A stretch of 64,000 nt of DNA, from positions 9,861,547-9,925,546 of the forward strand of contig OZ017767.1 in NCBI GenBank assembly GCA_963969345.1, in the 5' to 3' direction. The position numbers were made by a program, and so were the translations under genes. Origin of the DNA: Turbatrix aceti. Its lineage: Eukaryota; Nematoda; Chromadorea; Rhabditida; Panagrolaimidae. Numbering within the stretch: the stretch's first letter is position 1; every line of letters starts with the position of its first letter. The notes under the pieces are model-generated. The model saw only the letters and a list, made by a program, of their open reading frames with translations. It was not told the DNA's origin and ran no database searches. Of this stretch, positions 35,330 to 46,839 are shown in pieces.

Positions 35330-35779
35330 TAATCCGAATTCATTGCGTTTTTTGATCGCTCTTCTCAACGGAAATGTTCGAAAAATTTTTCTAAAATTTT
35401 TGAAATAAATAGAAAGAGTTTGACATTATGGTAATATAAGATAAAAAAAAACTTTTATTACAATAAAAACAATGTGATTGATAACCGTATAATTTGTGGC
35501 TAACCAAAAAAATAGTTTCAAAATATTTACTATGCTGCATATTGTAAATAAAAATAATTGAAATAGCCAATGGGCTGCCATGAGCGATTGTTGCACGGCA
35601 ACGCCCGCGCTATTATGTATTTTTTCTAGGCTACATAGATATTTTGTGTCGTAAAAAATGATGATCGAACTGTTGTTTTAACAAAACAAAAGTTGTTTCT
35701 AGGAACAACAAAAGCATTGCTAAGGATGCGGGGTTTTGATTTTTAGTTCGTTTGCATTTTGGATATTTGTCTCGTCGGT

Positions 35780-36267
35780 ATGCAGCGGCTTTCAGCTATA
35801 CTTTTTGTTTTTTTCATTTTAGTGCATTTTGCGCACTCAGCTTTTGAATGCTATCAAATGAGTCAGACAATGACTCTTACTAATCAGAAAGCTCAGTGTC
35901 CATCGACGTCTACGGAATGTTACAAAATGGTTTGCACCGGAACTAGTTAGTTTTAATTTACTAATACGTTCAATCAAAATTTAGAACTGACCCAAAATAG
36001 TGCAATCTGTTTTCTAGATATAAATATATATATCTAACCGTTTTCTCAAATTACGGTGAAAACTTTTTAGCATTCTACATTCTGAAAGGTTGCAACAATT
36101 ATAACGATCCCACCCGCAACTGTCAAATCCTGGCAACGCAATGCCCGGGAGCAACCGGCATGTGCTATACGTGCAGCGGCAATCGCTGCAACGCAGCCAC
36201 ACGCGTGGCAACCATTGGTTATGGTCTCACCGCGCTTATTATTGTTCTTACTATTTTTTCTACATAA
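35780..36267 (+). CDS. small secreted Cys-rich (Ly6/three-finger-like) protein, copy 1
   Basis: Exons 35780-35945 and 36071-36267 (phase 1), 120 residues. An acceptor-like tttttag lies about 35 nt before the ATG. Signal peptide MQRLSAILFVFFILVHFAHS, then a domain with ten cysteines (FECYQMSQTM, AQCPSTSTECYKMVC, GCNNY, NCQILATQC, MCYTCSGNRCNAA). The closing C-x-x-C-x-x-x-x-C-N pattern is like Ly6/uPAR domains. The C-terminus is a hydrophobic run (YGLTALIIVLTIFST) without a cytosolic tail, as in GPI-anchored proteins. Likely a surface three-finger-like protein. It is the most diverged of three copies and lies left of the duplicated FUT8 exons. Confidence 0.78.
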
Positions 36268-36748
36268 TTTTAAAATAATTCATTATTTTATATTTAACTA
36301 ACTTAATCTTTTAAAAATAAAATTAGATTTGTTCCACTATTATATAACTTGTAACAAAATTATACTCATTTTGTTATTGTTTAGTGATAATGAATAATAA
36401 AAAAAAACGCAAAAACAGCTGTTTTATTTCCTTTTTTGTTAAATGTTTAGAGTCTATTTTTTTTGTAAAAATGTTGAAAGATTAGATTTTGACTCTGAGA
36501 CGGATACCGGTAAGGATATACAGTATAAACTCTTTATTACTTTAGCACTGTAAAACTATCAAAATAAAATATCATCTTTTTTCAAAAACTAAAATAAAAC
36601 CCAGCAAGAAAAAAGGCTTTGAATTAATACCCGAAACCGAAAGCCGGCGTTGTCTAACTGTCAAACAAAAAATGTTTGTATAACAGGAAAATACAACAAG
36701 TGATGAGGAGAGCAGTGTGACATGTCTTTTAGTACATTGATTATTCTT

Positions 36749-37559
36749 TCAAATACCATTAAATAGTGGAAAATCAACAATACGCCAATTGTCATGAGTT
36801 TTATAACTCGGATAGAGACCCGTTTTCCCGGTTCGCCTATTTGTACCCTTTGACCATCCATCCCAGTGATTGCCGGCTATGCCAATAACGTCGCCTGCAC
36901 GGAAGGCAAATTCCTGTCCATCTGCTGGCTTGTGATCACGCACAGCAATTTCGTTGTGTGGATGCTGTCCTCCAAAGTAGTAAATATCGTCAAGGGAGTG
37001 GAAAAGGTGTCCGGCGTCTCCACGGTATACTTGCATGAGTTCAAAACCCATTCTACACACTTGGCTGCTAAACGTACATACAAGGTAGTCACAGCGTGCG
37101 AGAAGTTGGATGTCAACAATGACACCGGTAAGTGAGTTGTCGGTGTATCGACTGTTCATTTGAGCTGTTTGGGCATTTGTTTCGTCACCGTAAATTTTGT
37201 ATTCAGTATACCTGGAAGAATTGATATGAACCAAAAAAGATTCAGTTGATATAAAAATATTTTTTTTGTGAAAAATATTTTTTTGCGGCGATATGCACAA
37301 ATCGTTTTAGTAAAAAACGTTATACCTTTTTTATGGCAAACGATATACTTTTTGCAATGCACTTACTTTTCCCTTGCTTCCTTGAACACCGAAGGATCAT
37401 CGGTTGCAATCAACACACTCCTGCGTAGTACCGTATTCCTTCTGAGTTCCTGTTCAACAAACCACCGCTCAACCCATTTCATGTATTCTTCCAGATAATG
37501 GAATGCTGCTTCTGTACCAATTTTATCTGTACGTCGTATTTGCACGCCAACGACGAGGT
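36749..37559 (-). pseudogene. duplicated terminal exons of FUT8 (orphan exons 4 and 5)
   Basis: 37559-37367 and 37211-36749 repeat FUT8 exons 4 and 5 exactly 2046 bp away, with identical translation and splice sites. No copies of exons 1-3 accompany them. They lie downstream of the complete gene on the same strand. They could be silent debris of the duplication, or alternative 3' exons reached by read-through past the first FUT8 stop codon. They encode most of the GDP-fucose-binding half and the SH3 domain. Confidence 0.8.
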
Positions 37560-37821
37560 CTGAAAAAGGTTCAAAATATTTAGTATGCTGTATGCTGTAA
37601 ATAAAAAATATTGAAATAGCCAATATTGAAGCTGCCATGAGCGATTGTTGCACGGCAACGAACGCGCTGTTATGTATTTCATCTGAGATAGATATTTTGT
37701 GCCGTAAAAAAATGATGACCGAACTGTTGTTAAGTTGTTTCTAGGAACAACAAAGGCATTGCTAAGGAGGCTGGATTTTGATTTTTAGTTCGATTGCATT
37801 TTGGATTTTTGTCTCGTCGGT

Positions 37822-38313
37822 ATGCAGCGGCTTTCAGCAATACTTTTTGTCCTTCTTATTTCCTATGTTCAGTTGGGGGTACAAGCATCGACTTTTGAAT
37901 GCTATCAAATGAGTCAGACAATGACACTTACTAATCAGAAAGCTCAGTGTCCATCGACGTCTACGGAATGTTACAAAATGGTTTGCACCGGAACTAGTTA
38001 GTTTTAATTTACTAAAACTAGAACGCTCAATCAGATTTAGAACTGATCCAAAAAATAGGACAATATTTTTTCTATATTTAATCTTTTTTTTCGAAATTAC
38101 GGTAAAAGCCTTTTAGCATACTATATTCTGAAAGGCTGCAACAATTACAACGATGCCACCCACAACTGCCAAATCCTGGCAACGCAATGCCCGGGAGCAA
38201 CCGGCATGTGCTATACATGCAGCGGCAATCACTGCAACGCAGCACCCCGCGTGGCAACCATTGGTTATGGTCTCACCGCGCTTATTATTGTTCTTACTAT
38301 TTTTTCTACATAA
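37822..38313 (+). CDS. small secreted Cys-rich (Ly6/three-finger-like) protein, copy 2
   Basis: Exons 37822-37996 and 38117-38313, 123 residues. It has the same architecture as copy 1 with a slightly longer signal region (SYVQLGVQAS). It differs from copy 3 by few bases (for example Asn instead of Asp in THNCQ). It lies between the two sets of FUT8 terminal exons, on the opposite strand. Confidence 0.78.
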
Positions 38314-38794
38314 TTTTAAAATAATTCATTATTTTATATTTAACTAACTTAATCTTTTAAAAATAAAATTAGATTTGTTCCACTATTATATAACTTGTAA
38401 CAAAATTATACTCATTTTGTTATTGTTTAGTGATAATGAATAATAAAAAAAAACGCAAAAACAGCTGTTTTATTTCCTTTTTTGTTAAATGTTTAGAGTC
38501 TATTTTTTTTGTAAAAATGTTGAAAGATTAGATTTTGACTCTGAGACGGATACCGGTAAGGATATACAGTATAAACTCTTTATTACTTTAGCACTGTAAA
38601 ACTATCAAAATAAAATATCATCTTTTTTCAAAAACTAAAATAAAACCCAGCAAGAAAAAAGGCTTTGAATTAATACCCGAAACCGAAAGCCGGCGTTGTC
38701 TAACTGTCAAACAAAAAATGTTTGTATAACAGGAAAATACAACAAGTGATGAGGAGAGCAGTGTGACATGTCTTTTAGTACATTGATTATTCTT

Positions 38795-41700
38795 TCAAAT
38801 ACCATTAAATAGTGGAAAATCAACAATACGCCAATTGTCATGAGTTTTATAACTCGGATAGAGACCCGTTTTCCCGGTTCGCCTATTTGTACCCTTTGAC
38901 CATCCATCCCAGTGATTGCCGGCTATGCCAATAACGTCGCCTGCACGGAAGGCAAATTCCTGTCCATCTGCTGGCTTGTGATCACGCACAGCAATTTCGT
39001 TGTGTGGATGCTGTCCTCCAAAGTAGTAAATATCGTCAAGGGAGTGGAAAAGGTGTCCGGCGTCTCCACGGTATACTTGCATGAGTTCAAAACCCATTCT
39101 ACACACTTGGCTGCTAAACGTACATACAAGGTAGTCACAGCGTGCGAGAAGTTGGATGTCAACAATGACACCGGTAAGTGAGTTGTCGGTGTATCGACTG
39201 TTCATTTGAGCTGTTTGGGCATTTGTTTCGTCACCGTAAATTTTGTATTCAGTATACCTGGAAGAATTGATATGAACCAAAAAAGATTCAGTTGATATAA
39301 AAATATTTTTTTTGTGAAAAATATTTTTTTGCGGCGATATGCACAAATCGTTTTAGTAAAAAACGTTATACCTTTTTTATGGCAAACGATATACTTTTTG
39401 CAATGCACTTACTTTTCCCTTGCTTCCTTGAACACCGAAGGATCATCGGTTGCAATCAACACACTCCTGCGTAGTACCGTATTCCTTCTGAGTTCCTGTT
39501 CAACAAACCACCGCTCAACCCATTTCATGTATTCTTCCAGATAATGGAATGCTGCTTCTGTACCAATTTTATCTGTACGTCGTATTTGCACGCCAACGAC
39601 GAGGTCTGAAAAAGGTTCAAAATATTTAGTATGCTGTATGCTGTAAATAAAAAATATTGAAATAGCCAATATTGAAGCTGCCATGAGCGATTGTTGCACG
39701 GCAACGAACGCGCTGTTATGTATTTCATCTGAGATAGATATTTTGTGCCGTAAAAAAATGATGACCGAACTGTTGTTAAGTTGTTTCTAGGAACAACAAA
39801 GGCATTGCTAAGGAGGCTGGATTTTGATTTTTAGTTCGATTGCATTTTGGATTTTTGTCTCGTCGGTATGCAGCGGCTTTCAGCAATACTTTTTGTCCTT
39901 CTTATTTCCTATGTTCAGTTGGGGGTACAAGCATCGACTTTTGAATGCTATCAAATGAGTCAGACAATGACACTTACTAATCAGAAAGCTCAGTGTCCAT
40001 CGACGTCTACGGAATGTTACAAAATGGTTTGCACCGGAACTAGTTAGTTTTAATTTACTAAAACTAGAACGCTCAATCAGATTTAGAACTGATCCAAAAA
40101 ATAGGACAATATTTTTTCTATATTTAATCTTTTTTTTCGAAATTACGGTAAAAGCCTTTTAGCATACTATATTCTGAAAGGCTGCAACAATTACAACGAT
40201 GCCACCCACGACTGCCAAATCCTGGCAACGCAATGCCCGGGAGCAACCGGCATGTGCTATACATGCAGCGGCAATCACTGCAACGCAGCACCCCGCGTGG
40301 CAACCATTGGTTATGGTCTCACCGCGCTTATTATTGTTCTTACTATTTTTTCTACTTAATTGTAAAATTACCCATTATTTTATATTAAACTTTCATGCTA
40401 ACTTACCTGTGCCAAACGGTACTTTACTCGCTGCTTCGTCAATTATTTTTTGCATTTTTTCATTGCTTCTCATAAGATATGAAATAAACTGAAATTTTTT
40501 TATAATCGCTAATGAACGCCAAAAAGTGTTTCTTACCTGTCCGGCAAAGTAAACAGGGGGATTGGTGTGGTGCGTCAGAAGCTTGTCTTCGAGTTGGGAC
40601 GGAAAGGAAAGCGGCAATTGGTCGGGTTTGGAAATCAGGCCATCGACAATTGGAAGTCGAACGACGCGATCGGTCTGCTCGAGTTTTTGCCATCCAATGG
40701 CTCCCTTTGCGTGTGCATCCTTGCACGATCCAACCGGCTGGAAAACTGACTGCCAACCTTTCGAGCTGTACCTCCAATTAGACCCATCATTTTCGAAGAC
40801 CAAAGTTCGGTTGCTAGCTGCAGCTACCGTAAAGCAGTAAGCCACGTGGTGGAGTTGACATCCAAATCCGCATCCCTTGTTTAAATCGCAAAGCAAGATC
40901 TTAGCCGTTTCACAGTTTTCGGGATTCTGAAGTGCAACCAAGCGGCTTTGAATTTTCTCAGTTAGCCTGCCCAGCTCCCTTTTATGCCATTCCGCAGCCT
41001 GATCGATGTCTGCAAAGTTTGACGATTCAGCTACAAGCGCCAAGCTTTGGTCGATGACACGCTCCGAAAATGCCTTCCAGTTGTGAGCTATTGTTCTGTT
41101 AGATTCAATGGCCTTTGACAGGTAGAAATAAAGCTCCAGGACATTGTTGTGCAAGTTTCGACGCGAGACTTCGTGTTCTTTTGAATACAAAATGTCATCC
41201 TTCTTGTTCTCTACGATGGCGGCTGCATCAGCGATTTTCTCAGCAACAATACCATCAAATTTATTGTTTTGTTGTCTTTGTTGTACATTTTTAAGCATGT
41301 ATGCCTGCTCGTCTACGACTTTCAACAAGCGAGCGGTTTCGTCTCTCAACTTTCGCATTTCCAAATGAGCATCATTGAGTTGTAGGGCCAGTGCATCGGT
41401 GCCTGCTGAAATAAATAAATGGATAGTCGTATTTCATACTACTACTATGTGGAAGTGTGGGAGCATGGGAGGGTGGACAAAGGGCACTGGAAAGCGCGCA
41501 TCGAATCGATACGATGCTATTTTTACTTTTTGTTCCTTGATAGTTTTCATTTTGGAAAGTGGTTTAGTTTGACTCAGCTTGAGGGCATTTTAAGTGCGAA
41601 TCTGGTTGATTGGATTTCTTTTACCAAAAACAGAAAAAGAATTTTTTGGAGTTTTGGGAGTGAAAAGTTTTTGAATATCGAAATCTGGACAATCTGTAAA

Positions 41701-42339
41701 AAGAAGCAAAATCTAAAAATAAAAATGATATGCAGAAATTTTTAACCCATGCAACTTTTTTCAGACGTCTAAAATCCTTTGTCCTGCTAGATAAATAGTG
41801 AATTAAAACATTTTGTTACCTCCATCATTTTTTAAATTGAAATGTGACCGTATAATTTCTTATTTGCACTAACAAAACAAATTATTTATGAATTTTTGGG
41901 GCTTCATCCCCTTGCCAAACAGCCGATAGGCTTCCCCTAAACCAGCTTATAAAAATTTAAATATTACATAAGTCTTTGATCTCATCATCTTATTGCCAGC
42001 TTCTACTAGTGTTTCACTTTTTCTGTGGACACTACTTGCAGCATAAAAAGAGCCATAATTTAGGCGAAAATCCCTCCCAATCCCATTCATGTTAGCAGCT
42101 TACTAGAAGAAGGAGGGATGATAAGATTTATGATATCAGATTGGAAACCCCCCGGGTGGGAGTGACTCAAATCCCTTGAATTTTTTTATGGTAAACTCAC
42201 TTGATGTTTCAAGCCGAAAAATATTTTGAAATATTAAAATCAAAAAGCACAGCCATAGAATAGTGACCGCAATCATCACGCATGGTGACGTGATGCGAAG
42301 ATGTGTAAAATATCGCTTCAACGTCATCATCGTCGTCAT
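38795..42339 (-). CDS. fut-8: alpha-1,6-fucosyltransferase (FUT8)
   Basis: Exons 42339-42201, 41405-40537, 40488-40407, 39605-39413 and 39257-38795, in phase, 581 residues; human FUT8 has 575. Type II anchor: cytosolic MTTMMTLKRYFTHLRITS, then VMIAVTILWLCFLILIF. A coiled-coil stem follows (MRKLRDETARLL... DIDQAAEWHKRELGRLTEKI). The catalytic part has CDLNKGCGFGCQLHHVAYC, NPPVYFAGQ, the donor-binding IRRTDKIGTEAAFH, ATDDPSVFKEA, RYTDNSLTGVIVDI, CTFSSQVCR and HSLDDIYYFGGQ. The C-terminal SH3 domain ends GNHWDGWSKGTNRRTGKTGL and YPSYK. FUT8 adds the alpha-1,6-linked core fucose to N-glycans in the Golgi. Intron 3 contains a Ly6-like gene on the opposite strand. Exons 4-5 are duplicated downstream. 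Confidence 0.93.
39868..40359 (+). CDS. small secreted Cys-rich (Ly6/three-finger-like) protein, copy 3, nested in a FUT8 intron
   Basis: Exons 39868-40042 and 40163-40359, 123 residues, almost identical to copy 2. The whole gene lies inside the third intron (39606-40406) of the FUT8 gene on the other strand, so the two transcripts overlap in antisense. Ten cysteines, a signal peptide and a GPI-like hydrophobic tail are present. Confidence 0.78.
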
Positions 42340-45300
42340 CTTCTGGCAAGTAATGTAAATAGTTACTGAGTTACCGTTCCATGATGCTCAAACTTTTTTG
42401 AAACTACCCGACTGAAAAAAAGTAAAATTATTTTAAAGTTTAAAATTTGTCAACAAATCAATCAGTGGAAAAAAATATCAAATGTCGTACATAAGCACGC
42501 GGCTGGCAGCAATGTCCATGGCCACGGCCCTTGGCCACGACCACGGCGGCGGGAAGTGAAAAACCCAGGGAGATGCTGCGGCAGTCCAGAACGGACAAGT
42601 TAATAGCAGTCAACTAACTTGTCGCCGTCATTGCTTTTACTACTCCGTGCACTCAACTACGCTTTGCTTTTTGCTGCTAGAAAGATTGCTTCTTCACTCG
42701 TAGAGCCAAAATAAAAATAAGGAAAAACACAGGCAGAAAAGTGCAAAAAAACATTTTTTTGTCGTTTGGCAAAAAGTTGTAAAAAAAGATGTTCTATTTT
42801 TTATTCGATTGCTTTTATTTTAGAAGGAGGCAATTTTGGGGCGATTTTTGGCGTTCCGAAAAAATTGGCAAAAATATGTTTTCATGACCTTTGGGAATTT
42901 TACGCTTCAAAACAAGTGAATTTAACGTTTTGTCCGATGACTTTTGAAAACAATTTTAAACGTAATGGGTTTTAAAACCAAAAAATTGTATTTTTGAACA
43001 GAAAGTTGATTATAATAAAATAAATTCAAATTGCTAAATTTGACCGTTTCCCCAGAGAATTTTTTTCAAATAAATTTTATCATGGAAAAGAAAAAAAATG
43101 CAGCAAAAAATCATTGTTTCAAAAAAAACGTCTACAAATACACAAATTGGTTCTGACGCATGATCAAAAAATTCAGCTGAAAACAAATTTCAGTTCAAAA
43201 TAACAGTACGTTGCAGAAATTCTTTTTGCCCGTCATTGTAAAATTCAATCCTGCCTCAAAACCCTCACACCTGTCGACAAAAAAAGCAACACGTCTGAAT
43301 TAGACGACGCATCGACAAAAATTATATCGTTACACGCTTCTTTTGTCCTCCGTTGGCTATCGCGTACAGATGATGACAAAAAAAGAGTGCATGAACAAAT
43401 ATAAACATCGGACTGAGACTGGTGGTGGCGATGCATCTGCTCTGAAGCAAGCAGGCAAACAGACAAGAATTATGGAAAATTCAAGGCTTTGTGATAAAAA
43501 ATTGTTATACATAAAAAAAACATACATAGCCCACAATTTTTTTGTATTTTTCATCACAAAAAAAATTAAGCGTGCCGGACGTTGTGTAAAAAAATAAAGC
43601 AAAGAAGTGTGGCCAAGCGGGCTGGCCGCAGCGTGGATGACTATAACCAGCCGGCCAGTCAGCTAGCTAGCCTGCTGCCAGTCGAGAAGATCGGCACCTG
43701 CTAGATGCTTGGCTGGCTGGCTGAGCTGGGCTAGCATGCAACTAGCTGCCAGTGGCTGACACACACTTGTATATATTTACGCTACGCCTGCCTTCCCCTG
43801 CTATGTATTCACTTACTCGCATCCTGCCAGTGGCAAAAGAGAGGGCATGCATGCGGGTTGCGCGGCCGAGGCAGGGCAGGGCAATTGAACCAATCCCCAT
43901 TTTGACCAGGGCTGCTTCATTTATGACAGCCAAAAGCTTTTGCTTTTGAGCGGGGGGGGGGGGGTTGTCTTGATTGATCGCGTGCAAATTCGCAATTAGC
44001 CCCAGAGCGGCGCCAGGCACATATCCGGAATGGACTGGGTCGCGCGGTCAAGTGCCGAACATCTGGCAAATCCTCGGAGAAAGAAGAAAGGAAAATCCTA
44101 ACAAATCGTGTCTTGGTAAGCTGTAAAAATTTGATTTTGATTGTCATGCTGCGGCGCCAAGGCAGCTTGTAAGTTAATGACCCGGCTGAAAACGGATTTT
44201 TGATCCAATGGAAACCAAAAATAGATGGAACCATATAAAAAAAAGTTGACAGGAATAAAAAAAAAGTTACTGTAAAAATTTTTTTATAACATTAAAAATT
44301 ACAACGTTTTGTTCAACAATTAAAAAAGGAAAACAAAAAAGGCAAAAATGTTGAAAAATAGAACAAAGGGAGTTTTTTGTGCAAACATTTTTGCACAAAA
44401 AATACAGTAAAATTTATTTTTTTTGTAAAAAAAAATGTTTATTCAATACAACCAAAAAAAAGTCAAATCAGTGACAAAAAATGATGCATTTGCTACTTTT
44501 TTAAATTAAAACAAATTTTAAATTAAAAAAATAGACGACTTTTTTTTTGAAGAACCGTAACTTTTGGCATGCATTGATTTTTTTAAGTTCGGAATATCTC
44601 CCTAAATTAAAAAAATAATCAATAAAATCGAAGCACAGCTCCAAAAAGAGGACAAAGTGAAAAGCAAAAACGCTATCAGAGCTTGAACGTCCCCTTTTAC
44701 AGTTCGTGTACTACCAAACAACTCTCGCGTGTTCCGACCAGCTAGTTGTTCGCTCCCTATCGCACACACTCCCCTTCCCGCACCCTCTATTAACTGAACA
44801 ACCAACCAAAAAACCACGAATACGTTATACTGATAAGCCTAAATAACGATGTTATGCGCGTCATGAAAAGCAGAGGAAGGACAGAACAAGCGTATACAGA
44901 AAGATAAAAATTCATTTGGACGATTGTATTGTTATTTATTTAACCGCAATAATACATACGTGCTGTGCTGTCAGACCACAAATTGGGAGCTCTCCAGATT
45001 TTGAGTGATACATGGCTCTTCGCATATAAATGCACACAAATCAGCATTAATCAGTTGGAGGGAAGAGAGGGAAGGGGAGGGTTAGTAAAATTATGAAAAG
45101 GAAAATCCGTCAATTTTTTTAACAAAAAAATCGTTAACATAATGATTTTTTTCGCGTTTGTTTTTTTACTGCAAACGTCATTGAAAAAAAGTGTAACGTA
45201 TGAGACACACAAATCACTTCCCCGAATATTTTTTTGCAAACAAAATTAGCAAAATTTTGGGGTTTTTCAAAAATGAAAAAAAAATCCCTAAATTCGGTTT

Positions 45301-45960
45301 TTTGACAAAGACAGAATTTTTTATGTTTTTTTGCTCTTTTTTTTATATCTAATATCATTTTTAAATACGCCTTCAGCATTAATAAAACATGAAGCGCATC
45401 CAAAAAATATTTACAAAAGAAAAAATAAATTCCCAAAACACAAAAAAATATTGACGCGAGTGCACAAAAAAATCAACAATTTTAATTTTGATGAGAGGTA
45501 AAAAAGGAAAAAAATGCTTATTTGCCTGTCGACTCGCTTGCTTCTTCTCCTTCTTCATGCAGCCTGCCACGCTTGCCTGGTTGTTACCTTACTCCACCTT
45601 CCTTCCCTTTAGTGTCACTCCTTTTTTGGTAATTCTCGCCTGCATGCTTGCCTGCCTGCCACTGGCTGTGGATGGTCACTCACTGCGTTGACTGATGGCA
45701 GGTGCGAGCAGGGGATCAATTCACAACCCGTTTTTCAATAAAAACAATATTTTATTGTCAGCGCTGTTGTTAGAGTCGTCATCATTCATCATCGACGACG
45801 ACGTGGTGGTACACGTCGAGGGATGGATCATTGATTCCGTTGAAACAAAAAAAAGGCGCATGCATGCAATGAATTTTGTAATTTAAAGGGAAAAACAGCC
45901 AAAAAACGTGACTGATTTGAGAATGAAAACAAAAACTGGAAAAAAATGTTCTATTTTTTC
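42340..45960. other. long gene-poor region
   Basis: No exon, tRNA or other gene was recognised on either strand. It includes FUT8 upstream sequence, a G+C-rich stretch with repeated ggctggctg/ctagctagc words (43615-43770), a run of 13 G (43952-43964), and long A/T-rich stretches. Several open frames of 60-100 codons occur but show no protein-like features. Confidence 0.5.
43952..43964 (+). repeat. homopolymer run of 13 G
   Basis: Thirteen consecutive G in an otherwise A/T-rich region. Such tracts can form G-quadruplexes and, in C. elegans, are deletion-prone without the DOG-1 helicase. Confidence 0.9.
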
Positions 45961-45964
45961 AAAA

Positions 45965-46355
45965 AACTGACTTTTGGATGTTTTTTTTCTGGCCTTCATC
46001 GTCTTCCGAGCCGCCTTCTTCATCGCCTGAACCCCACCAATCGTTGTTTCCGTCGTCTGGGTAATCGAAGAGCGCTTCGTCGTCATCCGCGTCGGAATCC
46101 ACGTTATCGTCTGGAAAAAAATGTTTGGCCTAAAAAAACAGGGAAAATGCATACCGTCATTGAGGATGAAAACGGGCTGCTGTCGGGCGTAGGATTGAGA
46201 AGTCATACGCTGGGCGAGTTGTTCGGTGATCATTTCGAGCTTGCCATTCAGACTGATCAACTTGTCCAGATAACTGACACGCTTTGTAAGCCAGTCGGAA
46301 AAAGTTCCGAGCTTTTTGTCGACGTCCTTCACCTGGAAAAAAACATAATTCGTGA
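45965..46355 (-). pseudogene. inverted, broken copy of Utp12-domain gene exons
   Basis: Exon-like segments 46332-46155 and 46110 to about 45966 duplicate exons 2 and 3 of the gene at 49468-51007, with the intron between them. One extra A in the A run near 45985 shifts the frame, and the following donor reads gtcagt instead of gtgagt. Exon 1 and the last exon are absent. Similarity falls off just outside these limits. Confidence 0.85.
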
Positions 46356-46839
46356 TTTTCGAGAAAAAAAAATTGAGCGGTTTTTGCAAAAACAGTACTA
46401 AAAACGCTAAAATAAAAAAAACGAACGTAACATAACCAATTTGAACCGAAGAACTCAAAAAAGTAACGCGTAACGTTCATATCTTGCTACCGTAATATCC
46501 CAATGAATCGTCTCAAGAGTACTGTTATCACCTATGCGTGCGCATCGCGCGGTCTAATTTTACTTTCAACTTCAAAAATCGTTTTATCACAGGCCAGTCC
46601 AAATGCACGGATACTCTGCAAAAATGCACGGATACGAAAATTGCGCGCGGATACTCTGCAAAAATGCACGGATGTTTTCTGTTGTTGTTTTTGTTGTGTC
46701 GGGCCGCATTTTATCCGTGCGCTTTTGCTGTGTATCCGTGCGGTTAACGCGTTTGCACGGATACTATTGCAAACCGCGCGGATACTCACAGAGTTCAAAA
46801 ATGTTGCTGAATTCGACGACATTTTAAATAAAAAATCGT

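Larger units (their letters stand above)
30764..35408 (+). pseudogene. multipass membrane protein (7TM-like family), copy C, interrupted by two TA-flanked elements
   Basis: Exons 30764-30874, 30927-31205 and 31257-35408, with two insertions inside exon 3 (31506-33957 and 34321-35329). Leaving out both elements and one copy of each TA duplication gives an open frame of 358 residues with every phase correct. This is the best guide to the family: N-terminal helix (LFTFEMGFVVIYLNIAALYS), FFICIIIYLSIIYSIF, an extracellular-type loop, MSWFGLFTLSLNQFLIFYV, SKFVYVIGIILIMTTILL, the LELRFKLSWRIKSG...PVTQSVNENQRKIAWRI block, and a last segment with LRFLIALLNGN. About seven helices are predicted by eye. 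A chemoreceptor role is an inference from topology and clustering. Confidence 0.8.
36220..40311. repeat. 2046-bp tandem duplication (two units)
   Basis: Position x near 36220-38265 matches x+2046. Each unit holds the 3' part of a Ly6-like gene, FUT8 exons 5 and 4 (minus), a shared upstream segment and the 5' part of the next Ly6-like gene. Identity is almost complete over the stretches compared; the observed differences are single bases. An older, more diverged partial copy of the same upstream segment and Ly6-like gene lies at about 35510-36220. Unit ends are approximate. A collapsed or haplotype-duplicated assembly is a possible artefact. Confidence 0.85.

Noticed and set aside
36866..39181. 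Repeated open frames on the plus strand (89 codons, identical in both units)
   Set aside because: Antisense to the FUT8 terminal exon; repeated only because the unit is duplicated.
43615..43770. G+C-rich ggctggctg/ctagctagc region as a gene or RNA
   Set aside because: Low-complexity words without a long frame, splice sites or stable conserved fold.
46530..46830. Short tandem words gcacggatac considered as a CRISPR-like or satellite array
   Set aside because: Copies occur in both orientations with irregular spacing and reappear at the other end of the same element, so they are transposon subterminal repeats.
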